From Corbicula japonica (Eukaryota > Mollusca > Bivalvia > Venerida > Cyrenidae), in assembly GCA_038501625.1 (NCBI GenBank), contig JAZAYU010000010.1:9011380-9075379 (forward strand): a DNA stretch of 64,000 bases, written 5' to 3'. Shown here one piece after another: positions 60,701 to 61,159 of this stretch. The notes below the pieces were generated by a model that was given only the letters and a program-made list of their open reading frames with translations, was not told the DNA's origin and did no database searches. The translations under genes and the position numbers were made by a program. Positions within the stretch are counted from its first letter, which is position 1, and every line of letters begins with the position of its first letter.

Positions 60701-61154
60701 TATGAGTTTGGCCCATAAGAGTAAGAAGTATACTGCAAGAATTTAAATCATCAGGGTGAATCTTGTTTATCCTCTGCCTTTCACACCATATATATGTCTT
60801 TTATTCTATGTGCAGTGAAGATCCAGATCAGCCGGCACATATGAGCACATATGAGCCATCAAATCGGGATCTACACTGGTTACATCATGGTCCGAAATAA
60901 TATCATATAATACTAATACGAATAGTGCAGATCCTGATCAGATGGCACAGAATGATGTGCTTGCTGATCTGGATCTACACATCTTGCCTATGGAATAAGT
61001 GTGTATTTATCGAGTGAAGGCTTAATTTTAATGAGCTTACCTTGTAATTGCCTCAACAAGTTTATTGGAGAATTCCTTTGGCAAGGTTTGGTGGTCTACA
61101 ATCTCTAACGTACTGGTTGGGTGTTCTTCTAAGGTGACAGTTGATAATCCGCGT
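21688..61154 (-). CDS. FAM149B1: FAM149-family protein (DUF3719), 14 coding exons found; first coding exon missing
   Basis: Fourteen exons, listed separately, join with matching phases into ~586 codons, close to the usual ~580 residues of vertebrate FAM149B1. Family landmarks in order: 'SQYSWD' then 'DEIDAVLYE' and 'EWGSLFPHLR' (DUF3719, with its conserved W and HLR motif); 'VLGRQLLPVQDAGYEV'; an acidic stretch 'EEEVYEAEGEYEEI'; 'YPPITPNACFKDSVASSAFD'; 'RRPGSTTLRNLGRGRG'; and 'GALPPIGTPLELE'. No membrane segment or signal peptide is seen; the second half is low-complexity and Ser/Pro/Gln-rich. Human FAM149B1 is linked to ciliary signalling and Joubert syndrome, so a ciliary or centrosomal role is expected here, but the biochemical activity is unknown. 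Invertebrates often have one FAM149 gene, so B1 rather than A is tentative. The N-terminus (probably ~10 residues plus 5' UTR) lies upstream of 61154 and may be outside the window. Confidence 0.9.
21760..23165 (-). other. intron, nothing recognised
   Basis: AT-rich intronic sequence. The only structure is a small palindrome 'AGGTTGATAAATCATCATAT' plus 'CAACCT' near 21915. Short open frames here have no splice sites or family resemblance. Confidence 0.4.
23171..23324. mobile_element. family Q hairpin MITE, B-type, intronic
   Basis: Both ends are of B type ('CCCAAGATTATAAAACTGG' and 'CAGTTTTATGATTATGGGCC'). The arms are more diverged than in other copies, suggesting an older insertion, but the core 'CTGATTGGCTGAAATGG' and its mirror are kept. 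Confidence 0.85.
23560..23840. mobile_element. family P MITE split by a Q element
   Basis: P sequence ('AAGTGTAGATCCAGATCTGGC') stops at about 23612 and P-like sequence resumes after 23758 ('GCAGACTGATGCGGATCTAC' then 'GATATCCATGGCGAGCAGGG'). A complete Q element lies between, so P is older than Q at this site. Confidence 0.7.
23613..23758. mobile_element. family Q hairpin MITE, A-type, near-perfect palindrome
   Basis: The arms 'GTTATAAAGCTGAGCATGG' and 'CCATGCTCAGTTTTATAAC' pair throughout, with centre 'GGCGACTGGTCGCC'. The left terminus ('GAGGTTATAAAG') has lost 'GCCCA'. It is nested in the P copy described above. Confidence 0.9.
23993..24172. mobile_element. family P MITE, truncated
   Basis: 'ACTCGATGGGATATAGCTG' start, 'CATCTAATCAGGATCTGCAC' loop side, and 'ATGGGGTAAATGGTTAA' right end. 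Parts of both internal hairpins are missing, shortening it to ~180 bp. Confidence 0.7.
24175..25390 (-). other. intron with one P fragment
   Basis: Only a P fragment at about 25010-25095 ('CAACCAGTCTAGTCCCAGAT' and 'ATGGTTCACACTGTTTGC') is recognised. The rest is AT-rich and featureless. Confidence 0.4.
25392..25529 (-). CDS. FAM149B1: FAM149 exon M
   Basis: Acceptor 'TTTCAATTGTAG' and donor 'CTGGG|GTATGT'. It encodes 45 full codons including 'PGMHLDIRGNGLQPSQ' and 'EILEDSESIEETVRTANHW', with split codons at both ends (2 nt in, 1 nt out). The sequence is Ser/Glu/Gln-rich with no motif I recognise. The 89-codon open frame on the opposite strand is its shadow. Confidence 0.85.
25558..25742 (+). 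repeat. ~180-bp dispersed repeat S, copy 1
   Basis: It aligns with 63693-63885: 'TGTACTGTTTATTGG', 'GTAAATATTGA', 'TGCATTTCCATTTCTGCCCA', 'TTTCATATTTGTCATG' and 'TTCATCTAT'. The other copy carries an extra ~15 bp in the middle. The class is unknown. Confidence 0.7.
25900..26008. mobile_element. family Q MITE with most of the left arm deleted
   Basis: The terminal 'GATCATAAAACTAAG' jumps directly to 'GACCAGTCGCCATTTCAGCC' and the full right arm ending 'TTATGATCTTGGGCA'. The deletion removes one half of the hairpin, so this copy can no longer fold into the long stem. Confidence 0.85.
26079..26132. mobile_element. end fragment related to the 6188-7545 element
   Basis: 'AACAAGAGTTGTCAGAGGAG' and 'CTCGACTAATTCATTCATTT' match the reverse complement of the right end of the satellite-bearing element at 7490-7545. 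No core satellite unit follows. Confidence 0.6.
26413..26509 (-). CDS. FAM149B1: FAM149 exon L
   Basis: Acceptor 'TAATCTTTTTCAG' and donor 'AATCATG|GTAAGT'. It encodes 'SETPQGMGRRASTPFNNSVA' and 'FNNSSVSRNQNH' plus one base. Phase 0 in, 1 out, agreeing with exons K and M. It is an Asn/Ser-rich linker. Confidence 0.85.
27045..27370. mobile_element. hAT-like MITE with perfect 16-bp TIR
   Basis: It begins 'CAGGCGCGTAGGAGCA' and ends with the exact reverse complement 'TGCTCCTACGCGCCTG', 326 bp in total. It is GC-richer than its surroundings and repeats 'GGGGCCGC' near both ends. CAGG...CCTG ends containing GCGTAG are typical of hAT elements. A clear 8-bp target duplication is not visible, so superfamily assignment is tentative. 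Confidence 0.85.
27371..27450. mobile_element. family P right-arm fragment
   Basis: 'CTGCTGATCTGAACCTACAC' then 'TGGTCACCCATGTGATAAAA' abuts the hAT-like element. Its missing left part suggests that a P copy was broken here. Confidence 0.55.
28010..28389. repeat. minisatellite 'TAGTGACCTCCCTTAG', left part
   Basis: Units of ~50-100 bp alternate 'GTAGTGACCTCCCTTAGA' with 'CACAATATTAACTCAACA' and 'GTCACAACCTTTACCCAATA'. The array is interrupted at a TTA by the 28393-29053 element and continues on the other side. Confidence 0.85.
28393..29053. mobile_element. PIF/Harbinger-like non-autonomous element, 661 bp, TTA duplication
   Basis: The left terminus is 'GGTAGCAGTAAAGTGTTT' and the right terminus reverse-complements to 'GGCGGCAGTAAACGGTTT'. 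The flanks are TTA (28390-28392) and TTA (29054-29056), and removing the element rejoins the minisatellite as 'CACAATATTAACTCAACA'. A 3-bp TTA duplication plus GG-starting TIRs fit PIF/Harbinger. No transposase frame is present. Confidence 0.8.
29054..29350. repeat. minisatellite 'TAGTGACCTCCCTTAG', right part
   Basis: This continues the array at 28010-28389, with the same alternating units at first and then increasingly diverged ones ('TAGTTACCTCC', 'AGTTAACCTCC'). Confidence 0.8.
29447..29740. repeat. long inverted repeat with an additional direct copy
   Basis: A ~85-bp sequence, 'CACCCTGGTACC' to 'CTCCCACATACAACTCACGG' and on to 'TTTTA', occurs at about 29447-29530 and again at 29548-29632. 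It is then present inverted at about 29638-29728 ('CACCACCTCTCCTCTAAAAT' to 'AGTACCAGGGTGTGAATATC'). The inverted pair has almost no loop and would form an ~85-bp hairpin. The inverted copy carries sequence marks of the first copy ('AGGAGAGGTGGTG'). Confidence 0.85.
29745..30320 (-). other. intron, nothing recognised
   Basis: No exon-like frame with splice sites, and no repeat family shared with the rest of the window. Confidence 0.4.
30325..30473. mobile_element. family Q hairpin MITE, older B-type copy
   Basis: 'GGCCCAAGATCATGTAACAG' and 'TTTTTTTATCTTGGGCAC' ends. The arms have accumulated mismatches ('GAAAATGCGACC' against 'GCCAATTTAGCC'). Confidence 0.85.
30475..31900 (-). other. intron, nothing recognised
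   Basis: Two ~110-bp stretches at about 30690-30760 and 30795-30865 share 'AATCTGTGT', 'ACAATCTTGAATATGACC' and 'ACATCAAGATC', an imperfect local duplication. Otherwise it is featureless AT-rich sequence. Confidence 0.4.
31906..32150. mobile_element. family P MITE, near full length, ends mutated
   Basis: Both internal hairpins are present ('CAGTGTAGATCCAGATCAGC' against 'TCTGATCTGCATCTACACTG'). The termini read 'TTAACTCCATATAATTACA' and 'TTATGAAGTAAAGGATGA', so the right TTAA is lost. Confidence 0.8.
32573..32740 (-). CDS. FAM149B1: FAM149 exon K
   Basis: Acceptor 'CATTTCTTCAAGCAG' and donor 'CTTCAG|GTAAGG'. 56 codons, phase 0 at both ends. Contains 'DEERIVPHQAHLALLVKK' and 'IGALPPIGTPLELEPHVRLQ'. 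The 'LPPIGT' motif matches the corresponding position in vertebrate FAM149B1. Confidence 0.92.
32785..33030. mobile_element. family P MITE, first of two abutting copies
   Basis: 'TTTACTTTATCCCGTTACTT' left end and 'GTAGAGAAAAGGGTTATGGG' right end. The core hairpins 'CAGTGCAGATCCAGATCAGC' and 'GATCTGATCTGACAGCAC'-like segments are well kept. Confidence 0.8.
33031..33256. mobile_element. family P MITE, second abutting copy
   Basis: It starts immediately after the previous copy with 'GATATGGCTGTTATCTCTTG' and ends 'GCAGAGTAAAGTGTTAA'. Tail-to-head abutment suggests insertion at a terminal TTAA of an existing copy. Confidence 0.8.
33460..34335. mobile_element. non-autonomous element with internal ~160-bp tandem array
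   Basis: Left end 'ACTAGAATGTTGTGTTCCGC'; right end 'CGCCGCCGCCGCTGGACAAT' followed by 'GTCTACCTGCTATCGCAGGC' and 'GACACAAAAAG', a small terminal hairpin. Core units start 'AAGTTTCATGTTAAAGTTGC' at 33741, 33901, 34060 and 34219 (period 159-160 bp). The 154-codon open frame over the array is a repeat artefact. The build resembles the 6188-7545 element: end motifs plus a satellite core of about 160 bp. Confidence 0.75.
34438..34690. repeat. dispersed repeat T, copy 1
   Basis: 'CTAGAATGTGTCCTCGGACA' and 'ACTGATGCCCCCACTGC', followed by 'CACATCCTGCTTGATCAT' and 'GTTAATGAGGAGTTGA'. The latter part recurs at 44725-44930 and the former at 41775-41800. The class is unknown. Confidence 0.6.
34701..34854 (-). 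CDS. FAM149B1: FAM149 exon J
   Basis: Acceptor 'ACACTTTTCAG' and donor 'AGTGTG|GTATGT'. It completes the Pro codon begun in exon I, then 51 codons including 'DSAEPPIHQRPVSSIPTM' and 'RRPGSTTLRNLGRGRGRVTL'. The 'RPGSTTL' motif corresponds to 'RPGSSTI' in vertebrate FAM149B1. An Arg/Gly-rich patch follows. It sits directly beside repeat T. Confidence 0.92.
34895..35190. repeat. dispersed molluscan-type repeat
   Basis: 'AACAAGAGTGCCAAAGTGCC' and 'ATGCCCATCAAAGA' lead, with 'GCCATAACTCTGAAGTGGCT' in the middle and 'CCGCCCGCCCGGACACTCGC' then 'GTTGCCATAATACGATCTGT' at the end. The GC-rich terminal patch resembles the end of the 33460-34335 element. Confidence 0.5.
35310..35489. mobile_element. 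family P MITE, truncated
   Basis: 'GTGACCAGTGTAGATCTAGA' left hairpin, a degraded loop, and 'GTAAATGGAGTAAAGAGTTA' right end. About 60 bp of the second hairpin are missing. It lies close to exon I. Confidence 0.7.
35538..35668 (-). CDS. FAM149B1: FAM149 exon I
   Basis: Donor 'ACTCCC|GTAAGT'. It encodes 'FQNALGTRAQTMILERPIES' and 'PKLDGVLQISQKIPIHRETS' with 2 nt left over. The acceptor is a tandem CAG-TTT-CAG pair (CAG ending at 35669 or 35663), so use of the second site drops just two residues (FQ) in frame. Confidence 0.88.
35723..35964. mobile_element. family P MITE, full length (242 bp), best-preserved reference copy
   Basis: 'TTAACCCTTTCCTCCATAGA' to 'TTTATGGAGGAAAGGGTTAA' with TTAA on both sides. 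Hairpin 1 pairs 'TTTAGATCCAGATCAGCC' with 'CCGATCAGGATCTAAACT'. Hairpin 2 pairs 'CCAGTGCAGATCCTGG' with 'CTGATCTGGATATACACTGG'. The central loop is 'AAGGTTATTTCTGACC'. Confidence 0.92.
35984..36352. mobile_element. composite of two family P copies
   Basis: A P left end at 35984 ('TTAACCCTTTACTCCATAT') runs to 'CAGCTGATCTGGATCAGTGC' (about 36162). There, without the usual right end, a second P core begins ('CTCAGCCTGAACATTGATGC') and ends 'GTTTTGAAGGGTTCAA'. This is either one insertion into another or recombination between copies. Confidence 0.7.
36430..36530 (-). CDS. FAM149B1: FAM149 exon H
   Basis: Acceptor 'TTTTGTTTTTCAG' and donor 'ATCAAA|GTAAGT'. It completes an Asp codon, then encodes 'DSKRLNQSIQNISQTLQNQS' and 'TPGQPSRENSQIK'. 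It is a Gln/Ser/Asn-rich, probably disordered segment. Phases agree with exons G and I. Confidence 0.88.
36990..37236. mobile_element. family P MITE sharing its terminal TTAA with the next copy
   Basis: 'TTTACACCATAGATGCACAA' to 'TATGGAGTTAAGTGTTAA'. The final TTAA (37233-37236) is also the first TTAA of the short copy that follows, which indicates insertion into that terminal TTAA. Confidence 0.8.
37233..37363. mobile_element. short family P subfamily, 131 bp, copy 1
   Basis: Intact termini with TTAA both sides, but only one hairpin: 'GTGTAGATCCAGATCAGCCG' joined through 'GCACATCTGTGGATCTACAC'. The left arm is of the 'CGCATTTTTATGCATGTGC' kind and the right arm of the 'CGCCCATGCAGTAAAGG' kind. 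The second copy is at 60341-60471, with identical length. Confidence 0.9.
37854..38136. mobile_element. family P MITE, enlarged (283 bp) by internal duplication
   Basis: TTAA both sides. Around 37970-38050 the loop segment 'ACCTAAAGAATCGAAAAGCG' and 'AACAGTTTAGATCCTGATTA' is repeated as 'ACCTAATGAATTAAAAAGCG' and 'AACAATGGAGATCCTGATCA', adding ~50 bp. The termini are excellent matches to the consensus. Confidence 0.88.
38370..38460 (+). other. tRNA-like A/B box pair, possible SINE fragment
   Basis: 'CTAGTTCAGTTTTTAGC' resembles a tRNA D-arm (A box) and 'GGTTCGACACCC', 53 bp downstream, resembles a T-arm (B box). The rest does not fold into a convincing cloverleaf and no poly-A tail is evident. 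A degraded tRNA-derived SINE head is possible. Confidence 0.25.
38574..38625 (-). CDS. FAM149B1: FAM149 exon G (52-nt micro-sized exon)
   Basis: Acceptor 'TTTTTATTTTCAG' and donor 'TTTTAG|GTAAGA'. It encodes 'IISWIRPLLKKYSIIVL' plus one base. It directly continues the conserved 'SAFDCMWQE' of exon F, where vertebrate homologues also have a short hydrophobic segment. It is the smallest exon; only the phase and family alignment make it identifiable. Confidence 0.82.
38805..39045. mobile_element. family P remnant interrupted by a Q element
   Basis: 'GTGAGCATCATAGAACCTAA' and 'CATGAATATGCAGGCTG' before the Q element, and 'CTGGTTACCCATGGGTAAAG' then 'GAAATGCTGTGGAGAGTT' after it, match a P right half. 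Q (38852-38992) lies between. Confidence 0.6.
38850..38993. mobile_element. family Q hairpin MITE, A-type, intronic
   Basis: 'TGCCCAAGGTTATAAAGCTG' left end and 'CAGTTTTATAACCTTCAACC' right end. The inner arms pair nearly perfectly around 'GGCGACTGGGCGCC'. The right terminus has lost 'GGGCA', as in the 20248 copy. Confidence 0.9.
39380..39522. mobile_element. family Q hairpin MITE, B-type, intronic
   Basis: 'TGCCCAGGTCATGTATCAGG' and 'CTTATTTATGATCTTGAGCC' ends; the core pairs well ('GATCGGCTGAAATGGCGAC' against 'GCCATTTCAGCCAATCAG'). One CCAAT box is mutated (ATCGG). Confidence 0.88.
39695..40781. mobile_element. family P MITE interrupted by a pogo-like element
   Basis: The P body ('CAAACAGTATAGATCATGAT', 'TGCTGGCTGATCTGGACCTG', 'CACTGTTCACCC') reaches 'AAAGCATATA' at 39850. 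Its terminal 'TATGGAGTAAACGGTTAA' resumes at 40762. The left P end is eroded. Confidence 0.75.
39851..40761. mobile_element. pogo/Tigger-like non-autonomous DNA transposon, 911 bp
   Basis: The left end 'CACTGCAACACCGTTATATC' then 'GCG' matches the reverse complement of the right end, 'CCCTGCAACTCCATTATATC' then 'GCG'. TA dinucleotides flank both sides (39849-39850, 40762-40763). Further 'TATATCGCG' motifs are repeated sub-terminally, perhaps transposase-binding sites. The interior has only a 71-codon frame (40270-40485) with no transposase likeness, so it is non-autonomous. The pogo/Tigger assignment rests on TA duplication and C-x-CTGCAAC ends (inference). Confidence 0.8.
40785..41330 (-). 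other. intron, nothing recognised
   Basis: AT-rich, without exon-like frames or shared repeats. Confidence 0.4.
41345..41660. mobile_element. possible MITE with ~25-bp inverted ends
   Basis: 'AATTACTTCCTAGATTCTCA' plus 'TCC' at about 41355-41377 is inverted as 'GGGATGAGAATCTAGGAATT' at about 41627-41646. The interior is non-coding. Target duplication and exact ends are not defined. Confidence 0.5.
41862..42100. mobile_element. family P MITE, full length, terminal TTAA lost
   Basis: 'CCTTTTCCTCCGTATATACC' to 'TGATGGAGGAAAGGG'. Both hairpins are well preserved, with loop 'TTGGTCAGAAATAACCTAAA', the reverse orientation to the 35723 copy. It ends only about 10 bp from the donor of exon F. Confidence 0.85.
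42111..42243 (-). CDS. FAM149B1: FAM149 exon F, most conserved 'YPPITPNAC' block
   Basis: Acceptor 'TTGCTATTTCAG' and donor 'GCAAGAG|GTATGT'. It completes an Ile codon, then encodes 'YDDHHENKKQLTPRRRRVA' and 'YPPITPNACFKDSVASSAFD', ending 'CMWQE', phase 0. The 'YPPI-P--C-K--V---FD--W' pattern is the strongest match to vertebrate FAM149 proteins. Confidence 0.95.
42258..42425. mobile_element. family P MITE, left two thirds
   Basis: 'CCTTTACTCTATGAGATATA' start, intact first hairpin ('AATGTAGATCAAGATCAGCC' against 'CTTACATGGATCTACACTG'), loop, then breakdown after 'AGTGTATACCAAG'. Confidence 0.7.
42848..43086. mobile_element. family P MITE, full length, TTAA both ends
   Basis: 'TTAACCCTTTGCTCCACAAG' to 'TATGGAGTAAAGGGTTAA'. 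The left half has diverged strongly while the right half is close to consensus. Confidence 0.85.
43258..43350. mobile_element. family P MITE, terminal arms only
   Basis: 'TTTACTCGTATATACACCTT' joins 'AGGTCTGGATCTAAACTGTT' and 'TATATGGAAGAAAGGGTTTA'. Nearly the whole centre is deleted. Confidence 0.65.
43378..43548 (-). CDS. FAM149B1: FAM149 exon E (acidic segment)
   Basis: Acceptor 'TTGTTTTCTTTCAG' and donor 'AAGATAT|GTAAGT'. It completes a Gly codon from exon D and encodes 'LSVSGKHMRAIVPPVEARSR', 'NSGTPSTHLSEFSFLEEEVY' and 'EAEGEYEEIIAVDYKD', 2 nt out. The 'EEE-YEA-GEYEEI' acidic run corresponds to 'IIEEYLAFD' of vertebrate FAM149B1. Confidence 0.92.
43560..43670. repeat. ~70-bp direct duplication next to exon E
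   Basis: 'CTGAAAGAAA(A)CAATATGTCTG' then 'TTACTT', 'CTTTTCAAG' and 'TAATGGCTGCAGA' occurs twice (43549-43613 and 43627-43695). The duplication includes the exon E acceptor ('CTGAAAG' on the + strand), so a duplicate splice acceptor lies upstream in the intron. Confidence 0.7.
43826..43982. mobile_element. two truncated family P right arms in tandem
   Basis: 'GTGTGCCGGCTTATCTGGAT' to 'ATATGGAGGAAAAGGTTAA' is followed by a second 'GTGCTGGCTGATCTGGATCT' to 'ATATATTGAAGAAAGGG'. Both are right arms in the same orientation. Confidence 0.7.
43985..44600 (-). other. intron, nothing recognised
   Basis: It contains only a small P-like snippet at about 44442-44475 ('AAGCAGTGTAGACCCTGATC'). Confidence 0.35.
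44618..44722. mobile_element. family P MITE, left half
   Basis: 'TTAACCCTTTCCTCCATATA' through the complete first hairpin ('AGTGTAGATCAAGATCAGC' against 'CTGATCAGAATCTGAACTG') to 'TTTGCC', then cut directly into repeat T. Confidence 0.8.
44725..44935. repeat. dispersed repeat T, copy 2
   Basis: 'TAACTCTGGTAAAAATGG', 'TTTCCTTTACAATCATCTGC', 'CACATCCTGCTTGATCAT' and 'GTTAATGAGGAGTTGA' match 34500-34625. A CpG-rich end follows ('CGCTCGTCGTACCGTCG'). The two overlapping open frames here are repeat-derived. Confidence 0.6.
44960..46135 (-). other. intron, nothing recognised
   Basis: The 84-codon frame at 45780-46034 (+) has no splice sites, no codon bias and no family likeness. Confidence 0.35.
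46140..46202. mobile_element. family Q remnant
   Basis: 'CCAAGATCATTAAAAAAAG', 'GAGACCAATCTCAGATT' and 'TATAATATTCAGCCCTGG': the two outer ends joined with the entire CCAAT core deleted. Confidence 0.6.
46504..46905. mobile_element. family P MITE interrupted by ~175 bp of other sequence
   Basis: P left end 'CCTTTTACTCCATAAATAAG' to 'CAGTGTAGATCCAGATT' (46556). P resumes at about 46733 with 'CCATCCATGCCATCTAATTG' and runs to 'CTAGGGAGTAAAGGG'. The intervening segment is rich in inverted 'ACTGTCA'/'TGACAGT' motifs and is probably another small insertion. Confidence 0.7.
46910..47250 (-). other. intron, nothing recognised
   Basis: AT-rich and featureless. Confidence 0.35.
47255..47455. mobile_element. 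family P MITE, eroded
   Basis: 'AATCCTGTACTCCATATTTA' left end, recognisable hairpins ('CTGATCTGGATCTGCACTGG' and 'CAGCTGATCTGGATCTACAC'), right end lost. Confidence 0.7.
47978..48219. mobile_element. family P MITE, full length, first of a head-to-tail pair
   Basis: 'TAAACCCTCTACTCCCTATA' to 'TATATACGGAGTAAAGAGCC'. Both hairpins are present. The left TTAA is changed to ATAA and the right end is diverged. Confidence 0.8.
48222..48435. mobile_element. family P MITE, second of the pair, right end truncated
   Basis: It begins 'TAGCTCCTACTCCATACATA', with 'CAGTATAGATCCAGATCAGC' and loop 'CTTGGTCAGAAATAACCTAA'. It breaks off after 'CACAGATGTTCCGGCTACAG'. Confidence 0.78.
48440..49080 (-). other. 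intron with a P right-arm fragment
   Basis: Only 48960-49040 is recognised ('TGCTGGCTTATCGTGATCTA', 'CACTGTTCACCCATGATAAC'), a P arm. The open frame at 48432-48683 has no exon context. Confidence 0.4.
49105..49285. repeat. ~95-bp direct duplication with 'TTGACCGGTCAA' palindrome
   Basis: 'AACTGTTGACCGGTCAATAG', 'GACTGTTTCCCT' and 'GTCATAGAG' occurs at about 49121 and 49217. The first copy includes an intact 'TGACGTCA' (CRE-type) motif; the second has 'TAAAGTCA'. Confidence 0.75.
49298..49490. mobile_element. fold-back element with ~85-bp arms
   Basis: The left arm contains 'ATTTCATATGTGATCTAGGA' and 'GGGGATAGCGTTTTGAACTG' plus 'TTGCCC'. The right arm mirrors them: 'GGGCAACAGTTCAAAACGCT' plus 'ATCCCC' and 'TTCCCAAATCACATATGAAA'. 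The centre is only 'TCGGCTTACGACCT'. The inner 26 bp of each arm are perfectly complementary. It shares 'AACTGTT' motifs with the duplication just upstream and may be one composite element with it. Confidence 0.85.
49578..49806. mobile_element. family P MITE, full length, TTAA both ends
   Basis: 'TTAACTCTTTACTCCATATA' to 'TATGGAGGAAAGTGTTAA'. A ~12-bp deletion removes the start of the first hairpin ('GGCATGGGTAGATCCATG'). Confidence 0.85.
49810..50400 (-). other. intron with CATTGA/TCAATG-rich stretch
   Basis: 50050-50225 repeats short inverted words ('TGACATCAATTTTCATTATC', 'TGATAATTAAAACTGATGCA', 'CGATGTCA') and could fold on itself. No gene was seen. Confidence 0.35.
50404..50594. mobile_element. 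family P MITE, 191 bp, TTAA both ends
   Basis: 'TTAACCCTTTCTTCCAGAGA' to 'TATATGGAGGAAAGGGTTAA'. The first hairpin has lost its left stem and the second is nearly intact ('CCAGTGCAGATCCTGATATG'). Confidence 0.87.
50600..51350 (-). other. intron, nothing recognised
   Basis: AT-rich, with no shared repeats and no exon-like frame. Confidence 0.35.
51357..51712. mobile_element. family P MITE split by a Q element
   Basis: The P left part ('AAATTCCTCTATATATACGC' to 'AGTGCAGATCATGATCAG') ends at 51482. The P right part ('TGATGGGATGAATGTGCCAG' to 'ATGTGGAGGAAAGGGTTGA') begins at about 51631. Joining them restores an ordinary P copy. Confidence 0.82.
51482..51630. mobile_element. family Q hairpin MITE, B-type, complete, nested in P
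   Basis: 'GGGCCCAAGATCATAAAACT' to 'GGTTTTATGATCTTGGGCA'. The arms pair along almost the whole ~145 bp. This is the clearest B-type copy. Confidence 0.92.
51856..51999 (-). CDS. FAM149B1: FAM149 exon D
   Basis: Acceptor 'TTATTCTGATTGCAG' and donor 'TCAGGG|GTAAGG'. It completes the Arg of the HLR motif, then encodes 'VLGRQLLPVQDAGYEVIERE' and 'MSRPNTTSSMGLMDVTDQDL' and on to 'SGSQDSQ', 2 nt out. The 'LGRQ' after HLR matches vertebrate FAM149B1. Confidence 0.93.
52045..52285. mobile_element. family P MITE, full length, TTAA both ends
   Basis: 'TTAACCTTTCCTCCATAGAT' to 'TATAAGGAGTAAAGGGTTAA', 241 bp. Hairpin 1 is intact ('ATAGATCTAGATCAGCTGG'); hairpin 2 is diverged. It lies less than 50 bp upstream of the exon D acceptor and probably overlaps its branch-point region. 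Confidence 0.87.
52290..53690 (-). other. intron with only a small P fragment
   Basis: A P right-end fragment lies at about 53607-53661 ('GATATAAATGGAGTAAAGGG'-like). The remainder is AT-rich and featureless. Confidence 0.35.
53694..53830 (-). CDS. FAM149B1: FAM149 exon C, DUF3719 core with HLR motif
   Basis: Acceptor 'TACATACTTGCAG' and donor 'CTTACG|GTAAGT'. 45 codons 'EFDRQAAKTVQHLFDEIDAV', 'LYERRNQAEYIFKECQEWGS' and 'LFPHL' plus 2 nt of the Arg codon. It carries the invariant Trp and the HLR motif that define DUF3719. An amphipathic helix precedes them. This exon gave the first firm identification of the gene. Confidence 0.95.
53974..54195. mobile_element. family P MITE, right TTAA intact
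   Basis: 'CAAGTTTTCTCCATTAATAC' to 'AATAATTAAAGGGTTAA'; hairpin 2 is shortened ('AGCAGTGCAGATCCTGATCA'). Confidence 0.8.
54360..54508. mobile_element. family Q hairpin MITE, A-type, near-perfect
   Basis: 'GTGCCAAGGTTATAAAGCTG' to 'AGTTTTATAACCTTGGGCAC'. The arms differ at only a few positions (for example 'GAGATTGG' against 'CCATGCTC'). Confidence 0.92.
54560..54690. mobile_element. family P MITE, left half
   Basis: 'GTCTCCATAGACGCGGGTTT', 'CAAGGTAGATCGAGATCAGC' and 'TCTGATTAGGATCTACACTG' to loop 'TCATTAGGTTATTTCTG', then cut off. Confidence 0.7.
54725..55985 (-). other. intron, nothing recognised
   Basis: AT-rich. Short open frames (55679-55861 on -) have no splice context. Confidence 0.35.
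55995..56390. mobile_element. family P MITE split by a Q element, with a near-duplicate at the junctions
   Basis: P left part to 'CAGAAATAAGCTAATAAATC' (56097); P right part resumes 'CCAGAAATAACCTTATAAAT' (56244) and ends 'TCTAGGAAGTAAATGGTTAA'. The ~23-bp loop segment is present on both sides of Q with three mismatches. Confidence 0.8.
56100..56243. mobile_element. family Q hairpin MITE, A-type, nested in P
   Basis: 'TCCCAAGGTTATAAAGCTGA' to 'CAGTTTTATAACCTTAGGGC'. The arms are essentially perfect around 'GGCGACCAGTCGCC'. Confidence 0.92.
56395..59380 (-). other. long intron segment, one old transposon trace
   Basis: At 57110-57230 'CTTATAAACGGGTCTACACA', 'GGGGGACCATCTTATAAGCG' and 'CTTATAAGCAAGTATATACT' plus 'GTA' resemble the end of an ISL2EU-type element. 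The remainder, including the 78-codon frames at 57632 and 58728, is AT-rich with no recognisable exon. Confidence 0.4.
59383..59611. mobile_element. family P MITE ending next to FAM149 exon B
   Basis: 'AAACCCATGGAAGATATGTT' to 'TATAAGGAGGAAAGGGTTAT'. Its right end lies about 7 bp from the exon B donor, so the 5' start of intron B is almost entirely this element. Confidence 0.82.
59619..59772 (-). CDS. FAM149B1: FAM149 exon B
   Basis: Acceptor 'ATTTTCTTCTTTTCAG' and donor 'TGGGAT|GTAAGA'. It completes a Ser codon, then encodes 'FQGTPLSSNRSSPTITEVEG', 'TSASPSIVQGDIWGTGNTTE' and 'RSSVDSQYSWD'. A Ser/Thr-rich disordered segment ends in 'DSQYSWD', matching the 'SSDFSWGYGELD' area of vertebrate FAM149B1. 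Phase 0 out. Confidence 0.92.
59775..60280 (-). other. intron, nothing recognised
   Basis: AT-rich and featureless apart from 'CTTAATGGTC' and 'TTATTAAGGTG'-like short words. Confidence 0.35.
60283..60488. mobile_element. family Q right arm split by a short P element
   Basis: The Q right arm ('GGTTGCCATTTCAGCCATTC' to 'ACTGATCTCCAATAG') is interrupted at 60340 and ends 'TGATCTTGGGCCC' after 60471. The left arm is absent. P is therefore younger than Q here. Confidence 0.82.
60341..60471. mobile_element. short family P subfamily, 131 bp, copy 2
   Basis: 'TTAACCCTTTCCTCCATAGA' to 'TATATGGAGGAAAGGGTTCA' (right TTAA now TTCA). It has exactly the same length and the same internal junction ('GGCACATCTGTGGATCTACA') as the 37233 copy, but the outer arms are exchanged relative to the core. 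Confidence 0.9.
60775..61026. mobile_element. family P MITE next to FAM149 exon A
   Basis: 'TTTCACACCATATATATGTC' to 'TATTTATCGAGTGAAGGCTT' plus 'AAT'. A small duplication 'ACATATGAGC' is seen in the first hairpin. It ends ~15 bp before the exon A donor. Confidence 0.8.
61041..61154 (-). CDS. FAM149B1: FAM149 exon A (first exon found)
   Basis: Acceptor 'ATTGTGTATTTCAG' and donor 'ATTACAAG|GTAAGC'. It encodes 'RGLSTVTLEEHPTSTLEIVD' and 'HQTLPKEFSNKLVEAIT', 1 nt in and 2 nt out. The incoming partial codon shows that a coding exon ending in phase 2 must precede it. In vertebrate FAM149B1 only about ten residues precede the equivalent position. An open frame runs upstream to an ATG at 61249, but a good 3' splice site makes this reading unlikely. 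Confidence 0.88.
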
Positions 61155-61159
61155 CTGAA

